Shown: positions 25,163 through 35,742, counted from the stretch's first letter. The stretch: DNA of 64,000 nucleotides from Prescottella sp. R16 (GCF_030656875.1 NZ_CP130943.1:2356001-2420000); one strand, 5' to 3'. Notes: a model not told the origin generated them from the letters alone. Program-made: numbers and translations.

Positions 25163-25273
25163 TCAGGGGCAGTAGCCGCCCGCCCAGCACGGTGCGTTGT
25201 ACAGGATCCAGACGCGTACATCGTCGGGGACGAACCCGTAGGGCAGGAGCCACCAGATCGGCGGGAAGTCCAT
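25163..25273 (-). CDS. Micro-peptide gene, 36 codons (first in minus-strand tandem)
   Basis: ATG ending at 25273 preceded by GGAGGTGA, a near-perfect Shine-Dalgarno, at 6-nt spacing; this is the best translation signal of the set. The peptide starts MDFPPIWWLLPYGFVPDDVR and ends with two cysteines (NAPCWAGGYCP). It is aromatic like the others but lacks their GPxG. It begins 56 bp after the N-oxygenase stop on the same strand, so it is probably on the pap-aurF transcript. Confidence 0.6.
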   Translation of the reverse strand: MDFPPIWWLLPYGFVPDDVRVWILYNAPCWAGGYCP

Positions 25274-25329
25274 CCGAAATCACCTCCGACCAGAACCCGA
25301 CCTATGTGAACGGCACTCGTGGCTACCGT

Positions 25330-26313
25330 TCACCACGCGTACGGCACCTCGTCGGTGACGCCGAGGTCGTCGCACAGGCGGCGGATGGCGCTGCAGTCCT
25401 GGACGAGTTTGCGGCGTCCGGTGTCGTGGGCGGCGTCGGCGACCATTGCCGCCCCGTCCCGGACGTTTTCCGTCTCGAAGATCGTCGACCAGGTGGACCA
25501 GTCGTTCGCCTCGAACGCTTCGAGTCCGGAGGCCAGCCCGTCCAACAGGATTCGTCGATCATCGGGGCGGAGGCGTTCGTAGACGATGGTGAGGAGTTCC
25601 GCGGCGATCGACGAATGGCAGTATTCGTCGCGGCGGTGCAGCACCACCGTGGCCCGGTTCACCGGCTGCAGGTCCTCGTCGTCGGTCATCAATCCCAGAT
25701 ACGAGCTGATCGACGTTTCCGCGACCGTCGTGAACGCCAGCGACGTCAACGCCGCCTCCCGCGGCGACTCGGCCGCCGCGACCGCCGTCAGGTGCCGGCG
25801 CACCGTCGGCCCGTACGGCAGCCGCGCCTCCGGTAGCTGCCAGCCCCGCCGCCGCCGCGTGAGCGCACTCGCATTCAGGTGCATCAGCGTGTGGTACTGC
25901 TCGTCGACCATCGCCTGCAGCGTCGCCACCGTCAACGCGTCCCCGAGACCGGTGCCGAACGCGTCCTGCGACAGCAGCCGGAATCCCGGATTGACCACGT
26001 ACTGTTCGACGTCCATCACGTTCTTGTTGTAGGCGATCCACGCCCACGCCAGCAGCCGCGCCCGCACCTCCCCGTCGATCCGGGTGAATCGGTCGTCGGC
26101 GGCGAACGGGATCAACGCCACCGGATAGTCGTCCCGCCCCGGATCGAACAGGGCATCGAGATCCGGTTCCTGGTGTTTGACGGTCGCCCGTTTCGGCCAG
26201 CTGCGGCCCATCGCCCGGATCACCGCGCTCTCCGCCGGATCACCCGGATCGAACGGCGGCAGCGACGGCAACCGCAGCAGCGTCTCCTGCTCGGCTGCCC
26301 CGTCCCCGGTCAT
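25330..26313 (-). CDS. AurF-like diiron arylamine N-oxygenase
   Basis: 327 residues from the ATG ending at 26313, overlapping the papC stop as TGATG behind GGAGGAA. The seven expected diiron ligands are present with AurF-like spacing: E103 (VEQYV), E138 and H141 (DEQYH), E199 (VAETS), H226, E230 and H233 (HRRDEYCH). AurF and CmlI oxidise aryl amines to nitro groups. Coupling to papB-papA-papC implies a substrate carrying a 4-aminophenyl group, such as 4-aminophenylpyruvate or 4-aminophenylalanine or a product of these. The exact substrate is unknown. Confidence 0.88.
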   Translation of the reverse strand: MTGDGAAEQETLLRLPSLPPFDPGDPAESAVIRAMGRSWPKRATVKHQEPDLDALFDPGRDDYPVALIPFAADDRFTRIDGEVRARLLAWAWIAYNKNVMDVEQYVVNPGFRLLSQDAFGTGLGDALTVATLQAMVDEQYHTLMHLNASALTRRRRGWQLPEARLPYGPTVRRHLTAVAAAESPREAALTSLAFTTVAETSISSYLGLMTDDEDLQPVNRATVVLHRRDEYCHSSIAAELLTIVYERLRPDDRRILLDGLASGLEAFEANDWSTWSTIFETENVRDGAAMVADAAHDTGRRKLVQDCSAIRRLCDDLGVTDEVPYAW

Positions 26314-27169
26314 CACATTCCTCCGTCCCGCAACTGCTCGAACATCCCCGCGCACAGCTCCCGGTAGCCGGCGGCCCGGTCACCGAGCGGGGCGAGCGCG
26401 TCCGCCATCACCGCCGCGAACGCCGCCTCGTCACCGACCGCCCCCGACAGCCGGTCCAGCGCCCCCGCCAGGGCCTTGCGGGCGTCGGCGGCGGCCGGAT
26501 TCCTGGCCTGGATGTCGTGATACACCTCCGGGGTGCCCGAGCCGACCCGCGCCAGCAGCGCCGACAACAGCCGGTGCGGTGGGGGAGCAGTGGCCGCGAC
26601 CGTGCCCGGATCCGCGTCGAGCTCGGCGAGCGCCAACCCGAACGCCAGCACCACCGCATGGGTGAGCGCCTGCGTCACCGCCGTCACCCGATCGTGCTCA
26701 CCGGCCCCGACCCGCACCACCTGCGCCCCCCACCCGCCGACCCGGGTCAGGAACGCCTCCACCGACGGCCCACCCCGGTGCACGACGGCCGCCACCGGCC
26801 GCCCCGACATGCCCAGCGCCGGCGCGAACATCGGGTTGATCCCCACCGCCGGACGCCGCGCCGCACACAGCAGGTCGTGGATCCGGGACTTCACCGACAG
26901 CGTCTCCACCAGCAGCACCCCCGGCGCCAGCACGCCGTCGAGCACCGGGACCGCGGCGATCGCCACCTGCTCCGGCACCGCCAACACCACCGTGGACGAC
27001 GCCGACAGCACCGCCCGCACCTCCGCCGTCGGCGCCGCCACGTCCCCGGCCACGACGTTCTCGGCCGTCGCCCGGTCCACCACCGTCACCGGAGCCCCGT
27101 CGCCGCGCAACCGCTCCACGAGCAGCGACCCGACCGCGCCGGCACCACCGACCACGACGACCGGGCCGG

Positions 27170-27173
<4 letters not shown>
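26313..27173 (-). CDS. papC: 4-amino-4-deoxyprephenate/prephenate dehydrogenase (PapC-like)
   Basis: 286 residues from the GTG ending at 27173, whose GTGA overlaps the papA stop. A longer start at 27215 is possible but would intrude into papA. The N-terminal Rossmann motif is VVVVGGAGAVGS (about 5-16), followed by VVLAVPEQ, LLVETLSVKS, GINPMFAP and a C-terminal dimerisation helix bundle containing HAVVLAFGLALAEL. This is the TyrA fold. In papABC pathways it oxidatively decarboxylates 4-amino-4-deoxyprephenate to 4-aminophenylpyruvate. Confidence 0.85.
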
Positions 27174-29287
<2,114 letters not shown>

Positions 29288-29294
29288 GACGTCC

Positions 29295-29666
29295 TCACCC
29301 CACCACTCGCGGCGAGTCACCGCCCGACCCGATGACCACATCCTCGACCCGGCACGTCTCGGCGATCAACACGTCGTACAGCACACTCACGAACTCCGGC
29401 GACAACCCGTGCTCCCGCGCGAACCGCTCCGCCCGGGCATGCACCGCATCCACCCGATGCGGCTGCATCATCGGAATCCGATCCCGCCGCTTGACCTCCG
29501 CGATCCGCACACACACATCGACCCGGTCCCGCACCGCCTCGAGCAGTCGCGCATCGATCGCATCCAACTCGGCTCGAAGACCGGTGAGCGCCGGCTGCTG
29601 CACCGACACCGGATCCGTCACGTCCTCCGAGGTCTCGGCCCCCACAGGGCCCACGGTGTCGTCCAT
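29295..29666 (-). CDS. papB: Chorismate mutase-type (AroQ) 4-amino-4-deoxychorismate mutase
   Basis: 123 residues from the ATG ending at 29666, with GAGGTGG a few nt upstream; a longer frame to 29777 is not needed. The AroQ helical fold is seen in LRAELDAIDARLLEAVRDRV, CVRIAEVKRRDRIPMMQPHR and SVLYDVLIAETCRVEDVVI, including active-site Arg, Lys (AEVKRR) and the Gln/Glu region. In pap clusters this enzyme rearranges 4-amino-4-deoxychorismate to 4-amino-4-deoxyprephenate. It is the first gene of the coupled papB-papA-papC-aurF operon. Confidence 0.85.
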   Translation of the reverse strand: MDDTVGPVGAETSEDVTDPVSVQQPALTGLRAELDAIDARLLEAVRDRVDVCVRIAEVKRRDRIPMMQPHRVDAVHARAERFAREHGLSPEFVSVLYDVLIAETCRVEDVVIGSGGDSPRVVG

Positions 29667-29921
29667 ACGCCACCTCGCTCTACCTGGGGCCGATCCGAAC
29701 CCTCCGCGAACGTTCGTCCGGTGAAACGTCGTGTCGGCCACGTCTGCCAGCTGCGTGCGTTCTCTCCATGATGTCACGGGTGCGAAGAGGGAGCGAACGA
29801 ACGACGAAGATCACCGACCCCACCGAACAGTTCCATGACGGAGTGATCACAACCCAGGAAACGCGCCCGAAACACGTTGCGCGACAAGCACTCGTCAGGT
29901 ATCCACCCACCCCGGAAACAG
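29667..29921. other. Upstream region of the pap operon
   Basis: No gene is seen. The operon promoter should lie here on the minus strand. A self-complementary CGAACGTTCG at 29707-29716 is inside the probable leader and could be an operator; it lacks the four-base spacer of an actinobacterial LexA box. Confidence 0.4.
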
Positions 29922-29957
29922 TTCGGCGCCGCCACGGAAAACCGTGACGGCGCCGAA
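29922..29957 (-). terminator. rbpA terminator hairpin
   Basis: A 16-bp stem with one mismatch (TTCGGCGCCGCCACGG / CCGTGACGGCGCCGAA) and an AAAA loop on the plus strand lies 22 bp past the rbpA stop. It separates rbpA from the pap operon upstream region. Confidence 0.75.
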
Positions 29958-29979
29958 CCGGAAGAAACAGACCGCGAAA

Positions 29980-30318
29980 CTACGCGCCCCGCCGCTTGGC
30001 CTTCAACAGATCCAAACGCTCCTTCAGCAACTCCTCGAGCTCCTCCACCGAACGACGTTCGAGCAACATGTCCCAATGCGTCCGCGGCGGCTTCACCTTC
30101 TTCGCCTCCGGCGCAGCCCCCTCCAGCAACGTGCCCTCGAGCCCGTTCTTGCACACCCACGTACCCGGAATCTCGGCATCGTCGGCGAACGGGACATCGA
30201 ACTCCTCACCATTGTCGCACCGATACCGAGCCATCCGGCGGGGAGCCAGATCATGGTCGCGATCCGTCTCGTAACTCACCGCACCGAGCCGACTACCTCG
30301 AAGTACGCGATCCGCCAT
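29980..30318 (-). CDS. rbpA: RNA polymerase-binding protein RbpA
   Basis: 112 residues matching RbpA over its length: N-terminal tail with LRGSRLGAVSYETDR, core domain with ARYRCDNGEEFDVPF and VCKNG, basic linker (KKVKPPRTHWDM) and the C-terminal sigma-interaction helix (ERRSVEELEELLKERLDLL). RbpA binds RNA polymerase with the principal sigma factor and stabilises open complexes; it is specific to Actinobacteria. A strong hairpin follows the gene. Confidence 0.97.
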   Translation of the reverse strand: MADRVLRGSRLGAVSYETDRDHDLAPRRMARYRCDNGEEFDVPFADDAEIPGTWVCKNGLEGTLLEGAAPEAKKVKPPRTHWDMLLERRSVEELEELLKERLDLLKAKRRGA

Positions 30319-30478
30319 GGCGTGTCCTCTCCTCGTTCATTCACCGCGCCAGTTCGCCGGGGGCGGCTCACCGAGCGTTCACAACCCTCTCAACGTGCCG
30401 GACACCCGAATCGTTCCCGCACACGCGGCCGCACCATCCTACCGGCCCCGACACCCCCACCCGTTAAGGTGGTCGATC

Positions 30479-30811
30479 ATGGCACCCGCGCCCCGCAAAC
30501 CCGTCACCTGCGCCTGGTGCGGACGCGACGTAACCCCCACCGGTGTCGGCCGCCGCCGCCGCTACTGCCGCCAGGCCTGCCGCCAACGCGCCTACGAACA
30601 ACGCAACGCCGTCAAAGGCACCACCATCCCCGCAGACGCCGTCATCCTCACCACCACCGAAGCCGACGCCCTCTCCGACCGCATGTTCGAACTCCGCTGC
30701 GCCGCCGAAGACATCGCCACCGCCGTCGCCGAAAACGCCGACCACACCGAGCTCGCCGAACTCGCCGACCGCCTCGTCACCCTGGCCCGGAACGCCGAAC
30801 GCTTCCGCTGA
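30479..30811 (+). CDS. Small zinc-finger-like protein
   Basis: 110 residues from ATG 30479, after AAGGTGG. The N-terminus holds a four-Cys metal site: CAWCGRDV then RYCRQACRQRAYEQR, a treble-clef/FCS-like knuckle with a basic helix suited to nucleic-acid contact. The C-terminal half is acidic and helical (LTTTEADALSDRMFELR, ELAELADRLVTLARN). The divergent rbpA gene shares the upstream region. Function is unknown; similar short proteins are common in actinobacteria. Confidence 0.82.
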   Translation: MAPAPRKPVTCAWCGRDVTPTGVGRRRRYCRQACRQRAYEQRNAVKGTTIPADAVILTTTEADALSDRMFELRCAAEDIATAVAENADHTELAELADRLVTLARNAERFR

Positions 30812-30870
30812 CCCCCACCCGTCACTACCGTGGACGGTGAACCGGGGGAGACCAGCCGGGAGGTGATCCC

Positions 30871-32382
30871 ACGCCCACCCCACCCACCGACCAACCCCAC
30901 GCCGCGCTCCACGAAACCCACTCCGGCGTGGTGTTCCTGCTCGGCGACCGCGTCTACAAGATCAAAAAACCCATCCACACCGACTTCCTCGACTTCCGCA
31001 CCCGCCACGCCCGCCACGACGCCTGCACCCGCGAAACCGAACTCGGCCGCCGCCTCGCACCCGACGTCTACCTCGGCGTCACCCACCTCACCGACCCCGC
31101 CACCGGCCACGACGAACCCCTCGTCGTCATGACCCGCATGCCCGAACACACCCGCCTCTCCACCCTCGTCCACCCCGACAACGACAACGACGACACCGGC
31201 GACCTCGTCGACGCCATCGCCGACCGCATCGCCACCTTCCACACCACCGCCCACCGCGGCCCCCACATCGACACCCACGGCACCGCCGACGCCGTCCGCA
31301 CCCGCTGGCTCGCCAACCTCCACGAAACCCGCAACCTCCACCAACCCCTCATCACCCCCGACCGACTCGACACCCTCGAACACCTCGCCACCCGCTACCT
31401 CGACGGACGCACCGCCCTCTTCGACCGACGCATCACCGACCACCGCATCCTCGACGGCCACGGCGACCTCCTCAGCGACGACATCTTCTGCCTCCCCGAC
31501 GGCCCCCGCATCCTCGACTGCCTCGAATTCGACGACCACCTCCGCTACCTCGACGGACTCGACGACATCGCCTGCCTCGCCATGGACCTCGAACACCAGC
31601 ACCGACCCGACCTCGCCACCCGCCTGCTCACCCGCTACACCACCGCCACCCACGACCCGGCCCCCACCTCCCTGCACCACCACTACATCGCCTACCGCGC
31701 CTTCATGCGCGCCAAAGTCGACTGCGTCCGCTACCTCCAAGGCCACCCCACCTCCGCCACCGACGCCCGACGCCACACCGACCTCGCCGAACACCACCTC
31801 CACCACGGCGCCGTCCGCCTCGCCCTCGTCGGCGGCCTGCCCGCCACCGGAAAATCCACCGTCGCCCGCGCCCTCGCCGACCACACCGGCGCCGCACTCC
31901 TCTCCAGCGACACCATCCGCCGCGAACTGTTCACCGACCGACGCCACACCGACCCCACCCCCGGATACCGCGCCGGCCGCTACAGCCCCGACGCCACCGA
32001 CCGCGTCTACCGCACCCTCCTCGACCGCGCCCGCCACCACCTCCGACAGGGCACCTCCGTCGTCCTCGACGCCTCCTTCACCGACGCCCGCCACCGCCAC
32101 CACGCCACCGACCTCGCCGCACACACCCACACCGACCTCATCGCCCTCCGCTGCACCGCACCACCCGACGTCACGACACAGCGCCTCCACCGACGCCTGC
32201 GGGTCCGCGCCGCCGGGGGAGACCACGACTCCGAAGCCACCGTCGACATCGCCCGCGCCATGACCGCCCACACCACCCCCTGGCCCGACGCCACCGACCT
32301 CGACACCACCGGACCCGACGCCACGAAAACCGCACTCGCACACTGGAACCGACACCACCCCGCCACCCAGGAGGAACCGTGA
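30871..32382 (+). CDS. Two-domain phosphotransferase/P-loop kinase (Rv2004c-like)
   Basis: The N-terminal domain (about 1-300) is aminoglycoside-phosphotransferase-like: VYKIKKP, DGHGDLLSDDIF (HGD catalytic loop) and CLEFDDHLRYLD. The C-terminal domain is a P-loop kinase: GGLPATGKST (about 336), LLSSDTIRRELF, VVLDASFTDARHR. The family N-terminus HAALHETHSGVVFL is in frame, but no ATG/GTG/TTG precedes it. GGGAGGTG at 30858-30865 is 5 nt before an in-frame ACG at 30871. I take this as the probable start; GTG 30928 is the first canonical one and would cut into the conserved domain. Overlaps the stress-protein gene (GTGA). Confidence 0.85.
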   Translation, partial: TPTPPTDQPHAALHETHSGVVFLLGDRVYKIKKPIHTDFLDFRTRHARHDACTRETELGRRLAPDVYLGVTHLTDPATGHDEPLVVMTRMPEHTRLSTLVHPDNDNDDTGDLVDAIADRIATFHTTAHRGPHIDTHGTADAVRTRWLANLHETRNLHQPLITPDRLDTLEHLATRYLDGRTALFDRRITDHRILDGHGDLLSDDIFCLPDGPRILDCLEFDDHLRYLDGLDDIACLAMDLEHQHRPDLATRLLTRYTTATHDPAPTSLHHHYIAYRAFMRAKVDCVRYLQGHPTSATDARRHTDLAEHHLHHGAVRLALVGGLPATGKSTVARALADHTGAALLSSDTIRRELFTDRRHTDPTPGYRAGRYSPDATDRVYRTLLDRARHHLRQGTSVVLDASFTDARHRHHATDLAAHTHTDLIALRCTAPPDVTTQRLHRRLRVRAAGGDHDSEATVDIARAMTAHTTPWPDATDLDTTGPDATKTALAHWNRHHPATQEEP

Positions 32383-33248
32383 CCGCACCACGCGCACCGA
32401 TCGTCGTCGGCATCGACGGCTCCGACACCTCCCGAGCCGCCGTCACCTGGGCCGCCCACACCGCACACCTGCACGAACGCCCCCTGCGCATCGTCTCCGC
32501 ACTCGGCGCCCCCACCCCGTACGGCGACGGCATCCGCCTGCCCCAGAGCTACTTCGTCGACCGCGACCGCGCCACCCACACCCACCTCGACGACGCCGCC
32601 CGCACCGCCAGGGAAGAAGCCCCCGACATCGACGTCACCACCGACGTCCTCGAAGGACCCGCCCGCCCCGCCCTGCTCGACGCCGCCACCACCGCCCACG
32701 CGATCGTCGTCGGCAGCAGGGGACTGGGACGCGTCACCGCCACCCTCGCCGGATCCGTCGCCGTCGCCCTCAGCGCACACGCACACTGTCCCGTCGTGGT
32801 CGTCCGCAACCACGACGTCCCGGCCGGCGGCGACATCGTCGTCGGCGTCGACGGCACCGACAACAGCCGGCCCGCACTGGCCGCCGCCTTCGACGAGGCC
32901 ACCCGGCGCGGCCGCACCCTCACCGCCGTCCACACCTGGTCACCGTTCTCGATGTCGACCGCCTTCGACGACCAACTCGACCTGCCGTGGGACGAGGTGG
33001 AGGTGGCCGAGCAAGCCGTCCTCGCCGAAAGCCTCGCCGGCTGGGCGGACCGCTACCCGAACACTCCGGTCACCCGGGCCGTGGTGCGCGGCAACACCGC
33101 CGACATCCTCGCCGAGCACGCCGCCGAGGCCGAGTTGCTCGTCGTCGGCAGTCACGGCCGCGGCGGATTCGCCGGCATGCTGCTCGGGTCGACGAGTGCC
33201 ACACTGCTGCATTCCGTGTCGTGTCCGTTGATGATCGTGCGGGCGTGA
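32379..33248 (+). CDS. Universal stress protein, tandem Usp domains
   Basis: 289 residues with two Usp domains: IVVGIDGSDTSRAAVTWA...IVVGSRGLGRVTATLAGSV (about 8-140) and IVVGVDGTDNSRPALAAA...LLVVGSHGRGGFAGMLLGST (about 150-285). Both keep the ATP-binding G-x2-G-x9-G-(S/T) signature. GTG at 32379 overlaps the kinase stop. A kinase/Usp pair of this type (Rv2004c/Rv2005c) occurs in the dormancy regulon of M. tuberculosis; I did not see a convincing DosR box here. Confidence 0.93.
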   Translation: MTAPRAPIVVGIDGSDTSRAAVTWAAHTAHLHERPLRIVSALGAPTPYGDGIRLPQSYFVDRDRATHTHLDDAARTAREEAPDIDVTTDVLEGPARPALLDAATTAHAIVVGSRGLGRVTATLAGSVAVALSAHAHCPVVVVRNHDVPAGGDIVVGVDGTDNSRPALAAAFDEATRRGRTLTAVHTWSPFSMSTAFDDQLDLPWDEVEVAEQAVLAESLAGWADRYPNTPVTRAVVRGNTADILAEHAAEAELLVVGSHGRGGFAGMLLGSTSATLLHSVSCPLMIVRA

Positions 33249-33269
33249 GGGTTCGACGTCCCCGCGTCG

Positions 33270-33302
33270 CCCATCAATACGTCACTGTGACGAATTGATG
33301 GG
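33270..33302 (+). terminator. Long hairpin after the stress-protein gene
   Basis: CCCATCAAT-A-CGTCAC-T-GTGACG-A-ATTGATGGG is a 33-nt inverted repeat with one A/A mismatch, 21 bp after the Usp stop and followed by TTTCC. A terminator is most likely; the near-perfect symmetry would also suit an operator. Confidence 0.6.
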
Positions 33303-34030
33303 TTTCCGTCGGGTAGTCGGGAGAGGGCCGACGCAGCACCCGACATCCACATCGGCACGAAACGGACATCGGACATCGGAGCTCGAGCCGGTGATCGCCG
33401 GACGGCCCGCCGGCGGCGGCAGACGACGCGCCGGCGGGCACCGACAGTCGACGTGTGTCGCCGCCGGAGCCGCGGGACGTGCACCCGGCGGCGTGTCGGC
33501 GTGCAGCACGGAGTCGTCGTGCAGGTCGTCACACAAGCCACGGGCGAGCGGCGACGGCACACGAATCGTCCGGAGCGGCAGGCTGTTTCACCAGGTCGGT
33601 ATTTCGCCGATAATCTACATTATGTCAAGTAATGGAGATCGGACCCACCCCTGCGGTGATCGGAGCACCCCGGGCGCTGTCGACGGCAACTCCACCCGCC
33701 GCGCGCGTCCCGACGTCCCGCGCGCGCAATCGGACGCGCAGGGCGCGAATCCGCGCGCCGCGACAGTCGCCCCGTCCGGCAGCCCCATCCGGCCGCACGG
33801 ACGGTCCCGGATCCTGCCGGCGCCGGACTCCAACGAACCGAACCCGGACATGTCGTGTCGGACGCCGGCGCTCCGGAATGCGCACCGACGGTTCATCGCG
33901 TGTGCGGATCATCGCATTGCAGCCCGCGCCGCAGCAGTTCACACGGCGGGACGGCGTCCGGGACGGTACCGTGACGCACACGGCCGGGCGCACTGCCCCG
34001 CTCGATCCCGGTACCTACCCGCGCCACCGT
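33303..34030. other. Gene-poor stretch
   Basis: About 730 bp in which open frames exist on several strands but none has a domain, a start signal or coherent codon use. It contains an AT-rich island (near 33600-33640, around ACATTATGTCAAGTAATGG) unusual for this GC-rich DNA, which could be a promoter or a remnant of insertion. No transposase fragment is visible. Confidence 0.5.
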
Positions 34031-34054
34031 CATGGATAATGGCGAATATCCATG
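34031..34054. repeat. Perfect 8-8-8 inverted repeat
   Basis: CATGGATA-ATGGCGAA-TATCCATG, 37 bp downstream of the Cys-rich protein gene. It is AT-rich in a GC-rich context. It could be an operator, a recombination site or a weak terminator. Confidence 0.5.
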
Positions 34055-34091
34055 TCCGCGAAGTGTTTTCGTCGACACTCCCCGACGTGCG

Positions 34092-34325
34092 TCACACCCG
34101 GTCGACGAGCCGTTCGTGTCCGGCCGTACGCGCGCAGTTGGCGCAGCAGAAGATGCGGCTCTCGTCCTCGACGCCGTGCCCGAGGATCCGGCATCCGCAG
34201 TGGGCGCACACCGGTGCCATCGCGTGTGCCGCGCACTCGAAACTGTCGAACACCCCGCGCCGGTCCCCCATGATCACCGTGAACGCCTTGTCGTAGTCGT
34301 TCCCGCAGGTTTCGCAGGTCGCCAC
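34092..34325 (-). CDS. Small Cys/His-rich metal-binding protein
   Basis: 77 residues from the GTG ending at 34325, with GAGGAGG 7 nt upstream. It carries C-x2-C (ATCETCGNDYDKAF), FECAAHAM, CAHCGCRILGH and CCANCARTAGHE: at least eight Cys and several His in zinc-knuckle spacing. The CETCGNDYDKAFTV start is typical of short actinobacterial proteins sometimes labelled prokaryotic metallothionein-like. Zinc binding is very likely; the role is not known. Confidence 0.78.
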   Translation of the reverse strand: MATCETCGNDYDKAFTVIMGDRRGVFDSFECAAHAMAPVCAHCGCRILGHGVEDESRIFCCANCARTAGHERLVDRV

Positions 34326-34672
34326 CGTGAACCTCCTCGCCCGGGACGGCCCTGTCGGCCGATCCGTCACCCGTGCGAGTACCCGACCGAGCCCTTCGGA
34401 AACACTCCCTGGCAACAGCCTCGGTGGACACTTCCGGAAACGTAAAAGGCCAGGCACACGTCGGGGGGTGCGCCTGGCCGACATTCAAGGTACGAGATCG
34501 GACAGGTGGGAGCAAAGCCGCGGCAGGGTGAATTCGAGGGTGAACCGGGTGTGTGCGCTCCCCCACCGCCTCCGCACACCCGGTATTCGACGCGGGACGC
34601 GGCCGGGTCCGCGGGATATAAGCTCTCATCGGAATCGAACACATGTGCTGACATCGGGTTGTCGGCGGGAGG
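34326..34672. other. Intergenic region upstream of the recombinase
   Basis: About 350 bp without a gene. CCGGGTGTGTGCG (34545-34557) pairs with CGCACACCCGG (34573-34583) with a 2-nt bulge. Two similar TTCsGGAAAC elements occur near 34394-34440. The recombinase promoter presumably lies near the AT-rich GGATATAAGCTCTCATC (about 34614-34630). Confidence 0.4.
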
Positions 34673-34678
34673 ATGGGC

Positions 34679-35704
34679 GTGAGCGACGACCGACGGCTAC
34701 TCGACGCGTGGTTCGAGGAGTTCCTGCTGCACCGGAGTACTGCGAAACCGTCGCCGCACACGATCAAGGCGTATCGGCAGGATTTCGCAGGTATCGGCCG
34801 GTTGCTCGCCGAGCAGACCGGGGTGCCCGTGTCGGAGCTGCCGGTGCAGGTGATCACGAAGGGGGCGATGCAGCAGGCGTTCGCGGCGTTCGCGGCGACA
34901 CATGAGCCGGCGTCGATCCGGCGGTGCTGGTCGACGTGGAACGCGCTGTGCGATTTCCTGTTCACGCTCGATGCGATCGTCGCGAATCCGATGTCGGCGG
35001 TGCTGCGTCCGAAGGCGCCGAAGCGGATTCCCAAGGCGTTGCCGTCGGATGCGGTGGCGCGGCTGATCGCGACGTTGCAGGAGGAGGACACCGACGGGGT
35101 CGGGCCGTGGGGGGAACGTGACTTCGCGATCATTCTGACGGCGTTGCTGACGGGGATGCGGTCGTCGGAGCTGATTTCGGTGAACGTCGGTGACGTTCGT
35201 GGCGGGGATGCGGGTGCGGGGCGCGTCGTCCTGGTGCGGGGCAAGGGCAGCAAGGAGCGGGTGGCGGCGGCGGAGCCGGCGTTGGTGGCGGCGTTGACGG
35301 GGTATCTGGAGTCGCGGATCGATCGGTTTCCGGGTTCGACGAAGCGGCGGGTGCCGGCGGAGGCGACGGCGTGGCAGTTCTTTCGGGCGTCGGATCCGTT
35401 GTTCGTCGGGGCCGACGGGGAGCGCATCACGCGGGGGACGTTGCAGTATCGGGTGTTGCGGGCGTATCGGCGGGCGGGGATCAACGGTGAGCGGGCGCGG
35501 GGTGCGTTGACGCATCAGTTCCGGCACACGTTCGCGACGAACATGGCGGACGAGAACGTCAGTATTTTCACGTTGATGCGGATGCTGGGGCACGAGTCGA
35601 TGAATACGACGCAGGTGTACACGGAGGGTGCGGGTACCGGCGTGCGGGAGGCGGCGGCGCGGAATCCGTTGTATCGGCTGCTGGAGGGCCCGGATTCCCG
35701 CTGA
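34679..35704 (+). CDS. Tyrosine recombinase (XerC/D-like)
   Basis: 341 residues from GTG 34679, 6 nt after GGGAGG; an ATG at 34673 abuts that site. The N-terminal SAM-like domain (LHRSTAKPSPHTIKAYRQDF) is followed by the catalytic domain: Arg in TGMRSSELISV, Lys in RGKGSKERV, HxxR in HQFRHTFAT, His in LGHESMNTTQVY with the nucleophile Tyr in TQVY. All catalytic residues are present, so it should be active. Single Xer-like enzymes can resolve chromosome dimers or integrate elements; no att sites are evident here. Confidence 0.92.
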   Translation: MSDDRRLLDAWFEEFLLHRSTAKPSPHTIKAYRQDFAGIGRLLAEQTGVPVSELPVQVITKGAMQQAFAAFAATHEPASIRRCWSTWNALCDFLFTLDAIVANPMSAVLRPKAPKRIPKALPSDAVARLIATLQEEDTDGVGPWGERDFAIILTALLTGMRSSELISVNVGDVRGGDAGAGRVVLVRGKGSKERVAAAEPALVAALTGYLESRIDRFPGSTKRRVPAEATAWQFFRASDPLFVGADGERITRGTLQYRVLRAYRRAGINGERARGALTHQFRHTFATNMADENVSIFTLMRMLGHESMNTTQVYTEGAGTGVREAAARNPLYRLLEGPDSR

Positions 35705-35712
35705 GTGGGAGT

Positions 35713-35728
35713 CGATCCGTCCGGATCG
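35713..35728 (+). terminator. Short hairpin after the recombinase
   Basis: CGATCC-GTCC-GGATCG, perfect 6-bp stem, 8 bp past the stop. Weak without a T-run. A second inverted repeat TGACACG (35743-35749)/CGTGTCA (35761-35767) follows and may be an operator for the MFS gene. Confidence 0.4.
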
Positions 35729-35742
35729 GTGTGTGACGCGCG

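Noticed and set aside
29707..29716. LexA (SOS) box upstream of the pap operon
   Set aside because: CGAACGTTCG lacks the four-base spacer between half-sites of the actinobacterial SOS box.
30592..32397. 601-codon minus-strand frame rich in Val, Gly and Glu
   Set aside because: Antisense shadow of the zinc-finger and kinase genes, which carry real motifs.
33295..34296. 333-codon frame across the gene-poor stretch
   Set aside because: No domain, no ribosome-binding site and incoherent composition; it also runs into the Cys-rich gene on the other strand.
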